NCBI GenBank assembly: GCA_016213725.1 | Contig: JACQZS010000168.1 | Span: 1-39,173 of the forward strand | Reading direction: 5' to 3' | Length of the DNA stretch: 39,173 nt | From: Acidobacteriota bacterium | GTDB taxonomy: Bacteria > Acidobacteriota > Terriglobia > Bryobacterales > Bryobacteraceae | Shown here: one piece after another, positions 17,017 to 25,666 of the stretch | Position numbering within the stretch: position 1 is the first letter of the stretch | Layout of the letters: every line of letters starts with the position of its first letter | Notes under the pieces: generated by a model | What the model saw: only the letters and a program-made list of their open reading frames with translations | What the model was told of the DNA's origin: nothing | Database searches by the model: none | Made by a program: the position numbers and the translations under genes

Positions 17017-18162
17017 ATGAAGATCACCTGTGTCGAGACGGCCCGGCTCAAGAAGGGGCTTACCGTTCACGCCGGTTCCATCGGGTGGCTTTGGGTGCGG
17101 ATCCACACCGATGAAGGGTTGATCGGACTTGGGGAAACCTACCCGCACCCGGCATCCGAGCAGGCGGTGGTGCTGGAGCGCCTGGCGGCGCTGCTGATCG
17201 GCCGCGATCCGCTGGCTATCGAAAAGATCTGGTCGGACCTGTTCCTGGAAGTCTCCTATAGCGGGTGGGCCGGAGCGGAGATGCGGGCCATCAGCGCGAT
17301 CGACATCGCCCTGTGGGACCTGCTGGGGCAAGCCTGCGGGAAGCCCATCCACCAGTTGCTGGGCGGAGCCTGCCGCAGCAGCATTCCGGTCTACAACACG
17401 TGTTACGACCACCTGGACTTCCTGAGCCAACCGGTGGAACTGGCGGCCTCCCTGCGCGAGATGGGCGTGCAGGCGATGAAGATCTGGCCGTTCGATCCGA
17501 TTGCCCGCGAGACGTGCGGCCAACGGATCTCGGCGGGGCAGATCCGGCAAGGCTTGGCTGGACTGGAGGCGATCCGGGCCGAATTCGGCGGCTCGATGGA
17601 CGTGGCCATGGAGTTCCACGGCTACTGGTCTCTGCCCTGCGCCATGGAGATCGCCCGGGCGCTGGAACCGCTGGAGCCGATGTGGCTGGAAGAGATGCTG
17701 CCCCAGGACAACCTGGCGGCCTATGCGCAGCTGGCGTCTTCCACGCGGCTGCCGCTGTGCCTCTCGGAACGGCTGATGACCATCTGGCAGTACAGGGACC
17801 TGCTGGAAACGCGGGCGGCCCGGATTCTGATGCCGGACCTGGCCTGGTGCGGCGGATTCACGCAGGCGCGCAAGATCGCGGCGCTGGGCGAGGCGCATTA
17901 CCTGCCGGTGGCCCCGCACAACTGCGGCGGGCCGGTACTGCACTGGGCCAGCGCGCATTTCGCGGCGGCCATCCCGAACATGCGCATCCTGGAGACCGTG
18001 CGGCGCCATTATCTGGATGAGTACAGCGGGCTGCTGGACCGGCAACTGATTCCGGCCGGCGGTTTCCTGCCTGTTCCTGAAGGCGCGGGACTGGGCGTGC
18101 GTCTGGATGAAGATCGGCTGCGGGGCGCGGATGTTGAAGTGAGACGGTTCCCCCAGGCATAA
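17017..18162 (+). CDS. Mandelate racemase / muconate lactonizing enzyme family protein
   Basis: 381 aa enolase-superfamily enzyme that abstracts a proton alpha to a carboxylate. Capping domain about 1-125 (GLIGLGETYPHP, ISAIDIALWDLLGQACGKPIHQLLGG), then the barrel: AMKIWPFD at the second strand, acid ligands in VAMEFHGYWS, MWLEEMLPQ and LPLCLSER, Asp in MPDLAWCGG and His in VAPHNCGGP forming the His-Asp dyad of the mandelate-racemase subgroup, and ILETVRR. These motifs suggest a sugar-acid dehydratase or racemase, but the substrate cannot be named. GAGGG about eleven bases before the ATG. It lies 55 bases after carD on the same strand. Confidence 0.87.
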   Translation: MKITCVETARLKKGLTVHAGSIGWLWVRIHTDEGLIGLGETYPHPASEQAVVLERLAALLIGRDPLAIEKIWSDLFLEVSYSGWAGAEMRAISAIDIALWDLLGQACGKPIHQLLGGACRSSIPVYNTCYDHLDFLSQPVELAASLREMGVQAMKIWPFDPIARETCGQRISAGQIRQGLAGLEAIRAEFGGSMDVAMEFHGYWSLPCAMEIARALEPLEPMWLEEMLPQDNLAAYAQLASSTRLPLCLSERLMTIWQYRDLLETRAARILMPDLAWCGGFTQARKIAALGEAHYLPVAPHNCGGPVLHWASAHFAAAIPNMRILETVRRHYLDEYSGLLDRQLIPAGGFLPVPEGAGLGVRLDEDRLRGADVEVRRFPQA

Positions 18163-18165
18163 CCC

Positions 18166-18175
18166 GTAGTACTAC
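18166..18175. repeat. 10-bp palindrome GTAGTACTAC
   Basis: Perfect palindrome three bases after the stop of the enolase-family gene. It is composed of the same half-sites as the carD operator-like sites (ACTAC/GTAGT) in the opposite (everted) order. It could be a binding site for the gene that starts at 18266, or chance. Confidence 0.3.
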
Positions 18176-18187
18176 CCCTCCCTCAGG

Positions 18188-18216
18188 TTCAAAAACTCAG
18201 GTGTTCTCCCGATAGT
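18188..18216 (+). promoter_or_regulatory. Possible promoter TTCAAA-N17-GATAGT
   Basis: TTCAAA (18188-18193), 17-base spacer, GATAGT (18211-18216); each box matches consensus at 4 of 6. It would place the start of transcription about 45 bases before the ATG at 18266, with GGAAGGA at 18248-18254 as ribosome site. Confidence 0.35.
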
Positions 18217-18265
18217 TCCGGCTTGAAATGCAGCCGATAAATGCAGTGGAAGGAATCTGTCCGGA

Positions 18266-20800
18266 ATGCGCTGTCTCCACTGCGGGAAACGAATCTCACT
18301 GCTGAGGAAGCTATCCGACACCGAATTCTGTTCTGATGACCACCGCCAGGAATTCCGCCAGCAGCAAAGCGATTTGGCATTAGCGAGACTGATCGACGCT
18401 CAGAACCGTCTGGAGCGGGCTAACCGGGATCGGTCGAAGCCGGCAGCCAAGGGCAAGAAACCGGAAAAAACACAGGAGCGGGCCCAATCTGAAGCGGTGT
18501 TTCCGATGGCGGAGATTCTCGATGAGCCGCTGCGCGCAGTGGCGGTGATGCAGGTGCTGGACGGATCGAAGAGCACGCAGCCGCATGATCTGGATACAGA
18601 GTATCCCAGCATCGAGTTTCCGCTGACGCATGGCAGATTCAAGGCGGGAAGCATCCTGCCGCTTCCGGCGCCGGCGCCGGTCTCATCTGCGCTGAGGATG
18701 CAGCAACATGCGATAGCGCCGGCCTGCGAGCGGGCGGTGGTGGCGATGACCCTGCCGTCACAGGGAAAACTTTCCGGACAAGGCGTGAAGGTGGAGTGCG
18801 GAGCCGGCACTCCGCTCCCGCTGCATGCCATCTCAGTTCCGGCGCACCAAGCGCAGCCGGCAGCGATGAGGCCCGAATTCGCGGCTGACGCGGCGCTTCC
18901 GGCAGGCAGATTGCGGTTATTGAGACGGGCCGGGTTCCGGGGATGCGGGCTGATCCGGGAGGCTGGGGGAAGAGCGCTGCGGCTGGGCGTTGCGCCGCAA
19001 GCGGGCCGGGCGGCATGGGCGGCCGTTGGGCGGCAGCCGGGCACTCCGGCCAGCCGACTGAGAACGGAATGGCATCCGCCGGCCGCCGTCAAAGAAGCGG
19101 AGCTGCCGGCCTATTGCCAATGCGTTCCGCTGGAGCTTGTCGCGCAGGCATCGGCACGGCAAAGCCGAGCTGTGGAAGCGCCGCTGTGGGCCACGCCGGA
19201 AGTGCATTTATCAGCCGCGCGGGTGCCCGAGATCAGCGCCGGGTTCCATGGCCTGCGGGCCGCCGCGGAGACGCCGCCAGAGGAGCTGCCGGCGGGCATC
19301 GATTCGAGAGAGAAGCCCGCGGGTGCGGCGGGCCGCTACGCGGTGGAGGCGCAGTTCGCGCCGGCGCCGCCAGCGGCTGCGCCCCGAATGCCAGCCGTGC
19401 AATCGGAGGCGGGAAGCCTGAAGGAGTCCAACCGCACGGCGAGAATCAAGGTGAAGGCGATGGCGGCGGCGGCCGGGGCGGCACCCGGACCGGCAGTGCA
19501 CGCGGCCGTGCCGCAGTTTGAACCTGAGCGGACTTTGCTGGTGCCGGTGGCGGGCGCATTGACCGACGTGAGTATGGCGGCGCCGGGGCTGGCCACAGGC
19601 GAACTGCCGCCAGTGCCGGCAGGCATCACGAACGCGAGACGGCCGGAGTTGGACTGGCTGGGATCTGTGATCAATTCGGCGCAGCAGTCCGCCTATCCAA
19701 GTTCCGGTTTCAGGCCGCAGCCTCCGGATCCGGCACTTCCGCAGGAAACGGAACCCGATGTCGAGGAGCCGCCGATGCAGCGGCTGCTCCCGGTGATGCC
19801 GCCGCGGCCGCTGAGCGGAGAGCCGGGCCAGACAAGGTGGAGCGGTCCGGTGATGGCGCTGAAGGAAATCCCGTCGCCGCAGATCCCGGCCTGCCATCTG
19901 ACGACCGATCAGGCGGACGGTTCGGGTCCGCGATCCACGCGGGCGCCCGAGAAGCCTGCACCCGGCGGGAACCGGCTGTCGCTGCGGCTGAAGGAGTTGC
20001 CGGGAAGCCGCTTCTGGATGCACGCACCGGCGGACCTGAAGTGGGTGGCGCTGGGCCTGCCTCTGTTGGTGGTGCTGGTGGTCTCGAGTTTCCGCCCGAC
20101 CCAGCCGAAGGTGGAAAAGCCGGCTACAGCCGAAAAGGGCGCCAGCTATTCGGCCATCGGGAATGAGCTGAGCACGGTGCAACAGGTGCTGCTGCGGCGC
20201 GCCGCAGTGAAGCTGTACGACGACTTCCGCGGAGGGCTGGGCTCGTGGAGCGGCGTGGATGGGTGGTCAAAGACCTGGAAATACGGGCAGGCCGGATTCC
20301 TGGAGCCAGGCCAGTTGGCGATCTACACACCCACGGTGCGAATGAGGAACTACACGCTCCAATTCCTGGGCCAGATCGAAAAACGGAGCCTGAACTGGGT
20401 ATTCCGGGCGGCCAACCCGAGCAACTATTATTCAATGCGCATCGTGATTCAGAAGACAGGCCCGTTGCCGGAGGCCGCACTGATCCGATCGACGGTGATC
20501 GACGGCAAAGAGACGGGTGTCAAATCGCTGCCGATTCCCTTCTCTGTGCAGCCGGACACGATGTACCTGGTGAGGATGAACGTGAACGGGGCGGATTTCA
20601 CGACCTACATTCAGGACCAGGTGGTAGACACCTTCCATGACGAGAGGCTGGTACAGGGTGGCGTGGGTTTCTTTGGAGCGAGGGGGGACACCGGCCGGCT
20701 GAGGTGGGTGGAAGTAACGCATCAATACGATTTTCTGGGGAGGCTGTGTGCGATGCTGGCCCCCTACGACGTGACGACACAAGGCGCAAAAGGCGATTGA
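18266..20800 (+). CDS. Zinc-finger / disordered / single-TM / C-terminal beta-domain protein
   Basis: 844 aa, not assigned to a named family. Residues 1-35 form a small zinc finger with Cys3, Cys6, Cys22 and His26 (CLHCGK...FCSDDHRQEF), followed by a charged helix. Residues ~70-570 are low-complexity, Ala/Pro/Glu-rich with many repeated APA/PPA stretches, probably disordered. One membrane helix lies at about 591-610 (WVALGLPLLVVLVVSSF). Residues ~635-844 form a beta-rich domain with DDFRGGLGSWSG, LNWVFRAANPSNYYSMRIV and GGVGFFGARGDTGRLRWVEV, resembling a concanavalin/LamG-like jelly roll. Predicted topology: zinc finger and linker in the cytoplasm, beta domain in the periplasm. A TPR gene follows 27 bases downstream, so they probably work together. 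Confidence 0.75.
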   Translation: MRCLHCGKRISLLRKLSDTEFCSDDHRQEFRQQQSDLALARLIDAQNRLERANRDRSKPAAKGKKPEKTQERAQSEAVFPMAEILDEPLRAVAVMQVLDGSKSTQPHDLDTEYPSIEFPLTHGRFKAGSILPLPAPAPVSSALRMQQHAIAPACERAVVAMTLPSQGKLSGQGVKVECGAGTPLPLHAISVPAHQAQPAAMRPEFAADAALPAGRLRLLRRAGFRGCGLIREAGGRALRLGVAPQAGRAAWAAVGRQPGTPASRLRTEWHPPAAVKEAELPAYCQCVPLELVAQASARQSRAVEAPLWATPEVHLSAARVPEISAGFHGLRAAAETPPEELPAGIDSREKPAGAAGRYAVEAQFAPAPPAAAPRMPAVQSEAGSLKESNRTARIKVKAMAAAAGAAPGPAVHAAVPQFEPERTLLVPVAGALTDVSMAAPGLATGELPPVPAGITNARRPELDWLGSVINSAQQSAYPSSGFRPQPPDPALPQETEPDVEEPPMQRLLPVMPPRPLSGEPGQTRWSGPVMALKEIPSPQIPACHLTTDQADGSGPRSTRAPEKPAPGGNRLSLRLKELPGSRFWMHAPADLKWVALGLPLLVVLVVSSFRPTQPKVEKPATAEKGASYSAIGNELSTVQQVLLRRAAVKLYDDFRGGLGSWSGVDGWSKTWKYGQAGFLEPGQLAIYTPTVRMRNYTLQFLGQIEKRSLNWVFRAANPSNYYSMRIVIQKTGPLPEAALIRSTVIDGKETGVKSLPIPFSVQPDTMYLVRMNVNGADFTTYIQDQVVDTFHDERLVQGGVGFFGARGDTGRLRWVEVTHQYDFLGRLCAMLAPYDVTTQGAKGD

Positions 20801-20827
20801 AAAGCCAAGAGTCCATAGGAGACGCTC

Positions 20828-22426
20828 ATGAAAGACCAAAACAAGCCGCGCGGGAATGCCACACCGGCAGAGAACGGAACGGCCCTGTCACGGGCGGTCA
20901 CGCTGCACCTGGAGGGGAAAGGCCGGGAGGCGTTGAAGGAACTGGAACGGAGCCTGGAATCGGGCGATCCGCCGCGGGAGGTCTACGCTGCGAAGGGCCA
21001 TATCCAGTTCGAACTGGAGATGTACGAAGACGCGGTGAAGAGCTATGAGGGGTTGATCGATCTCGACCCGAATTCGATTTCATCGCACTTCAACCTGGCG
21101 GTTTGCCAGGAGAAGCTGGGGCGTTGGAACGAAGCGGCGGCGAACTTCCAGCGGGTACTTTCGAAAGACGATAAGCGGCTGGACGCGCGGCTGGGCCTGG
21201 GCATTTGCCTGCTGCATTCGCGCAGCGCGGAGAAGGCGCTGGAGTGCTTCGAATTAGTGCAGAAGAAGATGCCCGGAGACGAAACGGCGCTGTTTGGCAA
21301 AGCAGTGGCGCTGGAGTTGCTGACGCGCTATGACGAAGCGATGGCGATCTACCGGCAGATCATGGCCTCGAATCCGAATGCGGAGGAGGTGATGTCGAAC
21401 CTGGTGCAGATCGGCATGAAGCGGAATGACGTGGCGTTGGTCTCGGAGACCAGCGAGAAGCTGCTGGCGCTGCGGCCGTTTTCACAGACTGCGCTGGAGG
21501 GGCTGGCCTGGTGCGCCTTTGCGCAGGAGGATTACGAAGCGGCGTCGAAGTACTGCGCGAAGCTGGTGGAGTTGACTCCGGAACACCTGGAACGGCGCTA
21601 CAACCTGGGCGTCTCCTACCAGAAACTGGAGAAGCTGGACCAGGCGGAGAAGGCCTACCGCGAGGCGGTGCGCCTGAAGCCGGACCATGCGCAGAGCTGG
21701 GCGAACCTGGGCACGGTAAGGCAGGCGATGGGCGACTCGCGCGGCGCGAAAGAGGCCTATGAGACCGCCCTGAAGCTGAATCAGGATCAGCCGGAAGTGC
21801 AGTCCAATCTCGCCGGGGTATTGGAGGAGTTGGGCCAGTCCGTGGATGCCGAGGCGCTGTATGCGCAACTGCTGAGGAAGCGGCCCGACTGGACGGACTC
21901 GAGGTTCAGGCTGGGCTACCTGAAGATCTGCCGGGGCGACGCGCTGGGCGCACTCGAGGAGTTTCTGGTGTGCGTGAAGGAGCGGCCGGAGTGGCTGGAG
22001 GCGCGCATCAACCTGGGTCTGGCATATAAGCAGACCGGAGAGATCGAGCGCGCGCAGGAGAGCTTCGAGGCGGCGCTGAAGACGCACCCCGACAACAAGG
22101 ACGCCATGCGCGGCCTGGCGGCGCTGGCGCTGGAGCGGCACGACCAGCCCAAGGCGCTCGAGCTGCAGGGCAAGCTGATCGACATGGGCGAGCGCTCACC
22201 GGAGCTGTTTTACAACACCGGGCTGCTGCTGCAGAAGCAGGGGCAGGTGGACGATGCGGTTTCGCTGTACCGCGAGGCGCTGGGATTGCGTCCGAACTTC
22301 CCGGAGGCGCTGCTGAACCTGGGCCATGCGTTGAAGTCGCAGGGCCGGGCGGAGGAAGCGCGCACGTGCTGGCGCCAGGCGCTGGAGATGAAACCGGAGC
22401 TGGCGCAGGGCTACTTCGGCGACTAG
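20828..22426 (+). CDS. Tetratricopeptide-repeat protein
   Basis: 532 aa made almost entirely of TPR units of about 34 residues (roughly fourteen), recognisable from W/Y-x2-L-G..Y/F..A/G and A...Y patterns such as HFNLAVCQEKLGRWNEAAANFQ, SWANLGTVRQAMGDSRGAKEAY and LLNLGHALKSQGRAEEARTCW. No signal peptide or membrane helix, so a cytoplasmic scaffold is likely. TPRs bind partner peptides; the long disordered cytoplasmic segment of the preceding gene product is an obvious candidate (inference). AGGAG seven bases before the ATG. The gene ends shortly before a strong hairpin. Confidence 0.88.
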   Translation: MKDQNKPRGNATPAENGTALSRAVTLHLEGKGREALKELERSLESGDPPREVYAAKGHIQFELEMYEDAVKSYEGLIDLDPNSISSHFNLAVCQEKLGRWNEAAANFQRVLSKDDKRLDARLGLGICLLHSRSAEKALECFELVQKKMPGDETALFGKAVALELLTRYDEAMAIYRQIMASNPNAEEVMSNLVQIGMKRNDVALVSETSEKLLALRPFSQTALEGLAWCAFAQEDYEAASKYCAKLVELTPEHLERRYNLGVSYQKLEKLDQAEKAYREAVRLKPDHAQSWANLGTVRQAMGDSRGAKEAYETALKLNQDQPEVQSNLAGVLEELGQSVDAEALYAQLLRKRPDWTDSRFRLGYLKICRGDALGALEEFLVCVKERPEWLEARINLGLAYKQTGEIERAQESFEAALKTHPDNKDAMRGLAALALERHDQPKALELQGKLIDMGERSPELFYNTGLLLQKQGQVDDAVSLYREALGLRPNFPEALLNLGHALKSQGRAEEARTCWRQALEMKPELAQGYFGD

Positions 22427-22453
22427 GTTTTCGCTGCATTCCTTCCCGCGAAA

Positions 22454-22490
22454 CGGCAACGGCCGCCCCAGCCAGGGGCGGCCGTTGCCG
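22454..22490. terminator. Perfect 16-bp hairpin between convergent genes
   Basis: CGGCAACGGCCGCCCC, loop AGCCA, then its exact reverse complement. It lies between the TPR gene (plus) and metG (minus). There is no long T-tract on either strand (three A on the left give TTT when read leftward), so it may act as a bidirectional intrinsic-like terminator or an RNA-stabilising hairpin. Confidence 0.75.
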
Positions 22491-22556
22491 TGTTGGGAGC
22501 AAGCACCTGGCTGGGCACTGAGAGCAGCCCGGCGCCAGGTTCGGCGGCGTGCCGGT

Positions 22557-22820
22557 CTATTTTAGGCGGGCGCCCACTGGGACGTCTTCGAGGAAGGCCG
22601 CGAGGACGGGCGGGGTGTCTTCGAGCGACGCCGCGACGATCATGCCCTGGGAGGTGAGGCCGCGCAGCTTCCGCGGGGCGAGGTTGGCGACGATCACCAC
22701 TTTGCGGCCCACGAGCTGCTCAGGCGCATACGCCTTGGCGATGCCGGCGACGATGGTGCGCGGGTTCTCTTCGGCGACGTCCACGGTAAGGTGCAGGAGC
22801 TTGTCGGCGCCCTTGACCGG
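22557..22820 (-). pseudogene. metG: C-terminal remnant of MetRS tRNA-binding domain, after in-frame TAA
   Basis: These 87 codons continue the metG frame without a shift: PVKGADKLLHLTVDV...RTIVAGIAKAY...GRKVVIVANLAPRKLRGLTSQGM is a textbook second half of the EMAP/Trbp111-type tRNA-binding OB fold. It is separated from the main reading frame by a single TAA (22823-22821). A GTG at 22784 could start a 75-residue protein, but no ribosome site was seen and it would lack the first strands of the fold. The part retains coding quality to its own stop, so the mutation is recent, an assembly error, or the codon is read through. Confidence 0.8.
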
Positions 22821-24518
22821 TTAAGCGGTGAGGACTTTGGCGACGCGGAGATCCACTTTCACGAAGTCGTCGATGGTGATTTCCGGAGCCAGCGGCGCCA
22901 CACCGGGCGGCGGCGCCCAGGGCTGCTTCACTTCTTCAGCGGGAGCTTCGGTCTTACCGAGCAGGACGTTGATGCGATCCACTTCCATATCGTCGATCTC
23001 CTGAATCCTATCGATCACCTTGGCGGCCTCGAGGCGCGGGAAGACGGGGGCGATCTCGCCGATGGCCTGGCCGGCGGGGAGCTGGCCCCAGGCGAGCTGG
23101 TCGATGCGCGTTTCGGCGATGGGGGTGGTCATGCCGAGCTGCGCCCAGATCTTGGCGGTGGCGTCGGGCATGACGGGATGGAGCAGGGCGGTGGCGAGTC
23201 GGATGACCTCGGCGGCGGAGTAGAGGATCTCGTCGAGCTTAGCCTGGGGCTCGGGGTGGTCCTTCTTGGCGAGGGTCCAGGGTTGATAGGCGACGATGGC
23301 CTTGTCCACGGCGCCGATTAGGGTCCAAAGCGACTCGAGGGCGCGGTTGAACTCGTACTTCTCAAACGAAACCCGGTAGGCGGCCACAGCGTCGGTCGCG
23401 GCGGCGGAGATTTCGGCCGCGCCCTGAGAGGCGGGGATGTTGCCGCCGCGGTACTGGCGGATCATGGTGAGCGTGCGCGAGGCGAGGTTGCCGATGCCGT
23501 TGGCGAGGTCGGCGTTGATGCGGGTGATGAGCGAGTCGTAGGAGAAGTTGCCGTCCTGGCCGAAGGGGATGTCGCGCAGGAGGAAGTAGCGCACCGGGTC
23601 TGCACCGATCACTTGGCGGAGCGGCTCGGGACGGACGACGTTGCCGCGGGACTTGGACATCTTGACCTGGTCTTTGAGGATCCAGCCGTGGGCCACGATC
23701 TTCCCGGGCAGCGGCAGGTCCGCGGCCATGAGGAAGGCCGGCCAGTAGATGGCGTGGAAGCGGAGGATGTCCTTGCCGATCAGGTGGACGTCGGCGGGCC
23801 AATAGTGTTCGTCACGGACGGCGGTGAGGTAGGAGATGAGCGCGTCGAACCAGACGTAAAAGACGTGGTGGCCGGCGACGGGCACGGGGATGCCCCACTG
23901 GAGGTTGGAGCGCGTGATGGAGAGATCGCGCAGGCCGCCTTTGACGAACGAGACGATCTCGTTGCGGCGGTAATCGGGGGTGACGAACTCGGGTTGCTCC
24001 TCGTAGAGTTTGAGGAGACGGTCCTCAAAGGCGGAGAGCTTGAAGAAGTAGTTCTCTTCGGTGACGGTTTCGGTGGCGCGGCCGCAATCGGGGCAGGGGT
24101 CGCCGGCCTCGGCGTCGTTGACGTAGAGTTCGCAGTTGACGCAGTACTGGCCGGTGTAGGTGCCGGCGGTGATGTAGCCGTTGGCTCGGCAGCGCTCGAA
24201 GAGCCACTGGACGGTGGCGTGGTGGCGCGGGTCTGAGGTGCGGATGAAGCGGTAGGGGATTTCGAAGAGGTCCCATTCGCGCTTGAACTCGTTGGAGAGT
24301 TCGGTGGAGAAGTCGTAGGGCGATTGGCCCTTCTTGCGGGCGGCGCGCTCGACGTTCTGGCTGTGCTCATCGGAACCGGTGACCAGGAGCGTCTCCTTGC
24401 CAAGCATGGCCTGATAGCGGCGGATGGTGTCGGCGGCGAGGGTGCAATAAGTGGTGCCGAGGTGCGGCGCGGAGTTGACGTAGTAGATAGGTGTGGTGAG
24501 GTAGAATTTTTCGCTCAT
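22821..24518 (-). CDS. metG: Methionyl-tRNA synthetase, truncated by in-frame stop
   Basis: 565 aa before the stop. Class I aminoacyl-tRNA synthetase charging tRNA-Met. HIGH-type motif HLGT (19-22), zinc knuckle Cys126/Cys129 and Cys142/Cys145, KMSKS at 286-290, then the alpha-helical anticodon-binding domain (about 350-500). The appended C-terminal tRNA-binding domain starts at ITIDDFVKVDLRVAKVLTA and is cut by TAA where the family normally has Glu (GAA to TAA is one G-to-T change). The catalytic core is whole; the C-terminal domain is dispensable in some MetRS enzymes, so the truncated protein may work. The ATG at 24518 overlaps the larC stop by ATGA. Confidence 0.88.
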   Translation of the reverse strand: MSEKFYLTTPIYYVNSAPHLGTTYCTLAADTIRRYQAMLGKETLLVTGSDEHSQNVERAARKKGQSPYDFSTELSNEFKREWDLFEIPYRFIRTSDPRHHATVQWLFERCRANGYITAGTYTGQYCVNCELYVNDAEAGDPCPDCGRATETVTEENYFFKLSAFEDRLLKLYEEQPEFVTPDYRRNEIVSFVKGGLRDLSITRSNLQWGIPVPVAGHHVFYVWFDALISYLTAVRDEHYWPADVHLIGKDILRFHAIYWPAFLMAADLPLPGKIVAHGWILKDQVKMSKSRGNVVRPEPLRQVIGADPVRYFLLRDIPFGQDGNFSYDSLITRINADLANGIGNLASRTLTMIRQYRGGNIPASQGAAEISAAATDAVAAYRVSFEKYEFNRALESLWTLIGAVDKAIVAYQPWTLAKKDHPEPQAKLDEILYSAAEVIRLATALLHPVMPDATAKIWAQLGMTTPIAETRIDQLAWGQLPAGQAIGEIAPVFPRLEAAKVIDRIQEIDDMEVDRINVLLGKTEAPAEEVKQPWAPPPGVAPLAPEITIDDFVKVDLRVAKVLTA

Positions 24519-25666
24519 TTGGAGTTCCCGAACGCGGCGATGGCCGCGGCAAAGATTTCTTTCAAAGGCGCGCCGGAGACGGCGGCGAGTTGGCGGCAAT
24601 CCTCAAATTCAGGCGAGGCGCCGGTGGGGGTGCGCTTCACGCGCACCATGCCGAAGGGTGTTTGCACTTCCACGTGGCTGCGCGGTTGGACGCGGCGTTC
24701 AGCCTGGTGGATTCGCAAGCCGGCGGTGGAGGTTTCAGCGAAGAGCAGCGAGGCGAGGCGCTCCTGGTCCTGCGGGAGGGCGAGGACGGAGAGGCGCGAA
24801 GCGGGGCGCTGCTTCTTCATATAGATGGGCTCGAGGGTGACGTCGAGGGCGCCGGCGGAGAGGAGGCGATCCATGGCGTAGCCGAGGATTTCGGGGGTGG
24901 AGTCGTCGATGTTGGCTTCGATGACGGAGATGAGGGTCGCTTCGGAAGCGCCGCTGGATTCGCCGATTAGGACGCGGACGACGTTGGGCGTGCCGGGGAA
25001 ATCCTTGGTGCCGGCGCCGAAGCCGGAGCGCTCGATGGTGAGGGCGGGCATGGCCCCGAAGCCGCGGGAGAGAGCGGCCAGGATGGCGGCGCCGGTGGGG
25101 GTGGTGAGTTCGGTTTGCGGGCCGCGGGCGTAGGCTGGGATGCCTTTGAGAAGCAGCGCCGTGGCGGGCGTGGGGACGGGCATGACGCCGTGGTCGGCCT
25201 CGATGGTGCCCGAGCCGGTGTTGACGGCGGAGGCGTAGAGCGCGTCAACGCCGAGGAGGTGGAGGCCGAGGCAGGCGCCGACGATGTCGCAGATGGAGTC
25301 GATGGCGCCGACTTCGTGGAAGTGCACCTTTTCGATGGAGGTTCCGTGGACCTGGGCTTCGGCGGCGCCGAGGGTTTCAAACACCTTGATGGCGTTTTGT
25401 TTGACGGCGGCGGGCAGATCAGCGGCCTCGATCATCTTGACGATGTGGGGGAGGTGGCGGTGCTTCTTCTGGTCTTCGAACTCGACGAGGAAGCGGGTGG
25501 CGGCGATGCCCTGGCGTTTGGTCTTTTCGATGGAGAAGCGGGCGCCGGTGGCCAGCGAGTGGAGCCCGGCGGTCAGCGTTTCGAAACTGGCTCCGGCATC
25601 GATCAAGGCGGCGACGGTCATATCGCCGGCGATGCCGGAAAAGGCGTCAAAGTATGCGATGTTCAT
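24515..25666 (-). CDS. larC: Nickel pincer cofactor biosynthesis protein LarC
   Basis: 383 aa. The start MNIAYFDAFSGIAGDMTVAAL, HFHEVGAIDSICDIVG and IEANIDDSTPEILGYAMDRL are signature segments of LarC, which inserts nickel into the pyridinium dithiocarboxylate mononucleotide cofactor of lactate racemase and related LarA enzymes. It is translated as one frame here, without the frameshift that splits larC1/larC2 in some species. No larA, larB or larE is in this window, so its partners must lie elsewhere. Overlaps both neighbours by 4 bases (ATGA), placing it in the middle of a tightly coupled operon. Confidence 0.9.
   Translation of the reverse strand: MNIAYFDAFSGIAGDMTVAALIDAGASFETLTAGLHSLATGARFSIEKTKRQGIAATRFLVEFEDQKKHRHLPHIVKMIEAADLPAAVKQNAIKVFETLGAAEAQVHGTSIEKVHFHEVGAIDSICDIVGACLGLHLLGVDALYASAVNTGSGTIEADHGVMPVPTPATALLLKGIPAYARGPQTELTTPTGAAILAALSRGFGAMPALTIERSGFGAGTKDFPGTPNVVRVLIGESSGASEATLISVIEANIDDSTPEILGYAMDRLLSAGALDVTLEPIYMKKQRPASRLSVLALPQDQERLASLLFAETSTAGLRIHQAERRVQPRSHVEVQTPFGMVRVKRTPTGASPEFEDCRQLAAVSGAPLKEIFAAAIAAFGNSK

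Noticed and set aside
18266..20800. Repeated APA/PPA stretches as a tandem-repeat or CRISPR-like array
   Set aside because: Repetition is amino-acid composition only; no fixed-length nucleotide repeat with spacers.
22557..24518. Frameshift in metG
   Set aside because: Both halves are in the same frame (24518 to 22784 differ by a multiple of three); the interruption is a single TAA, so a nonsense codon and not an indel.
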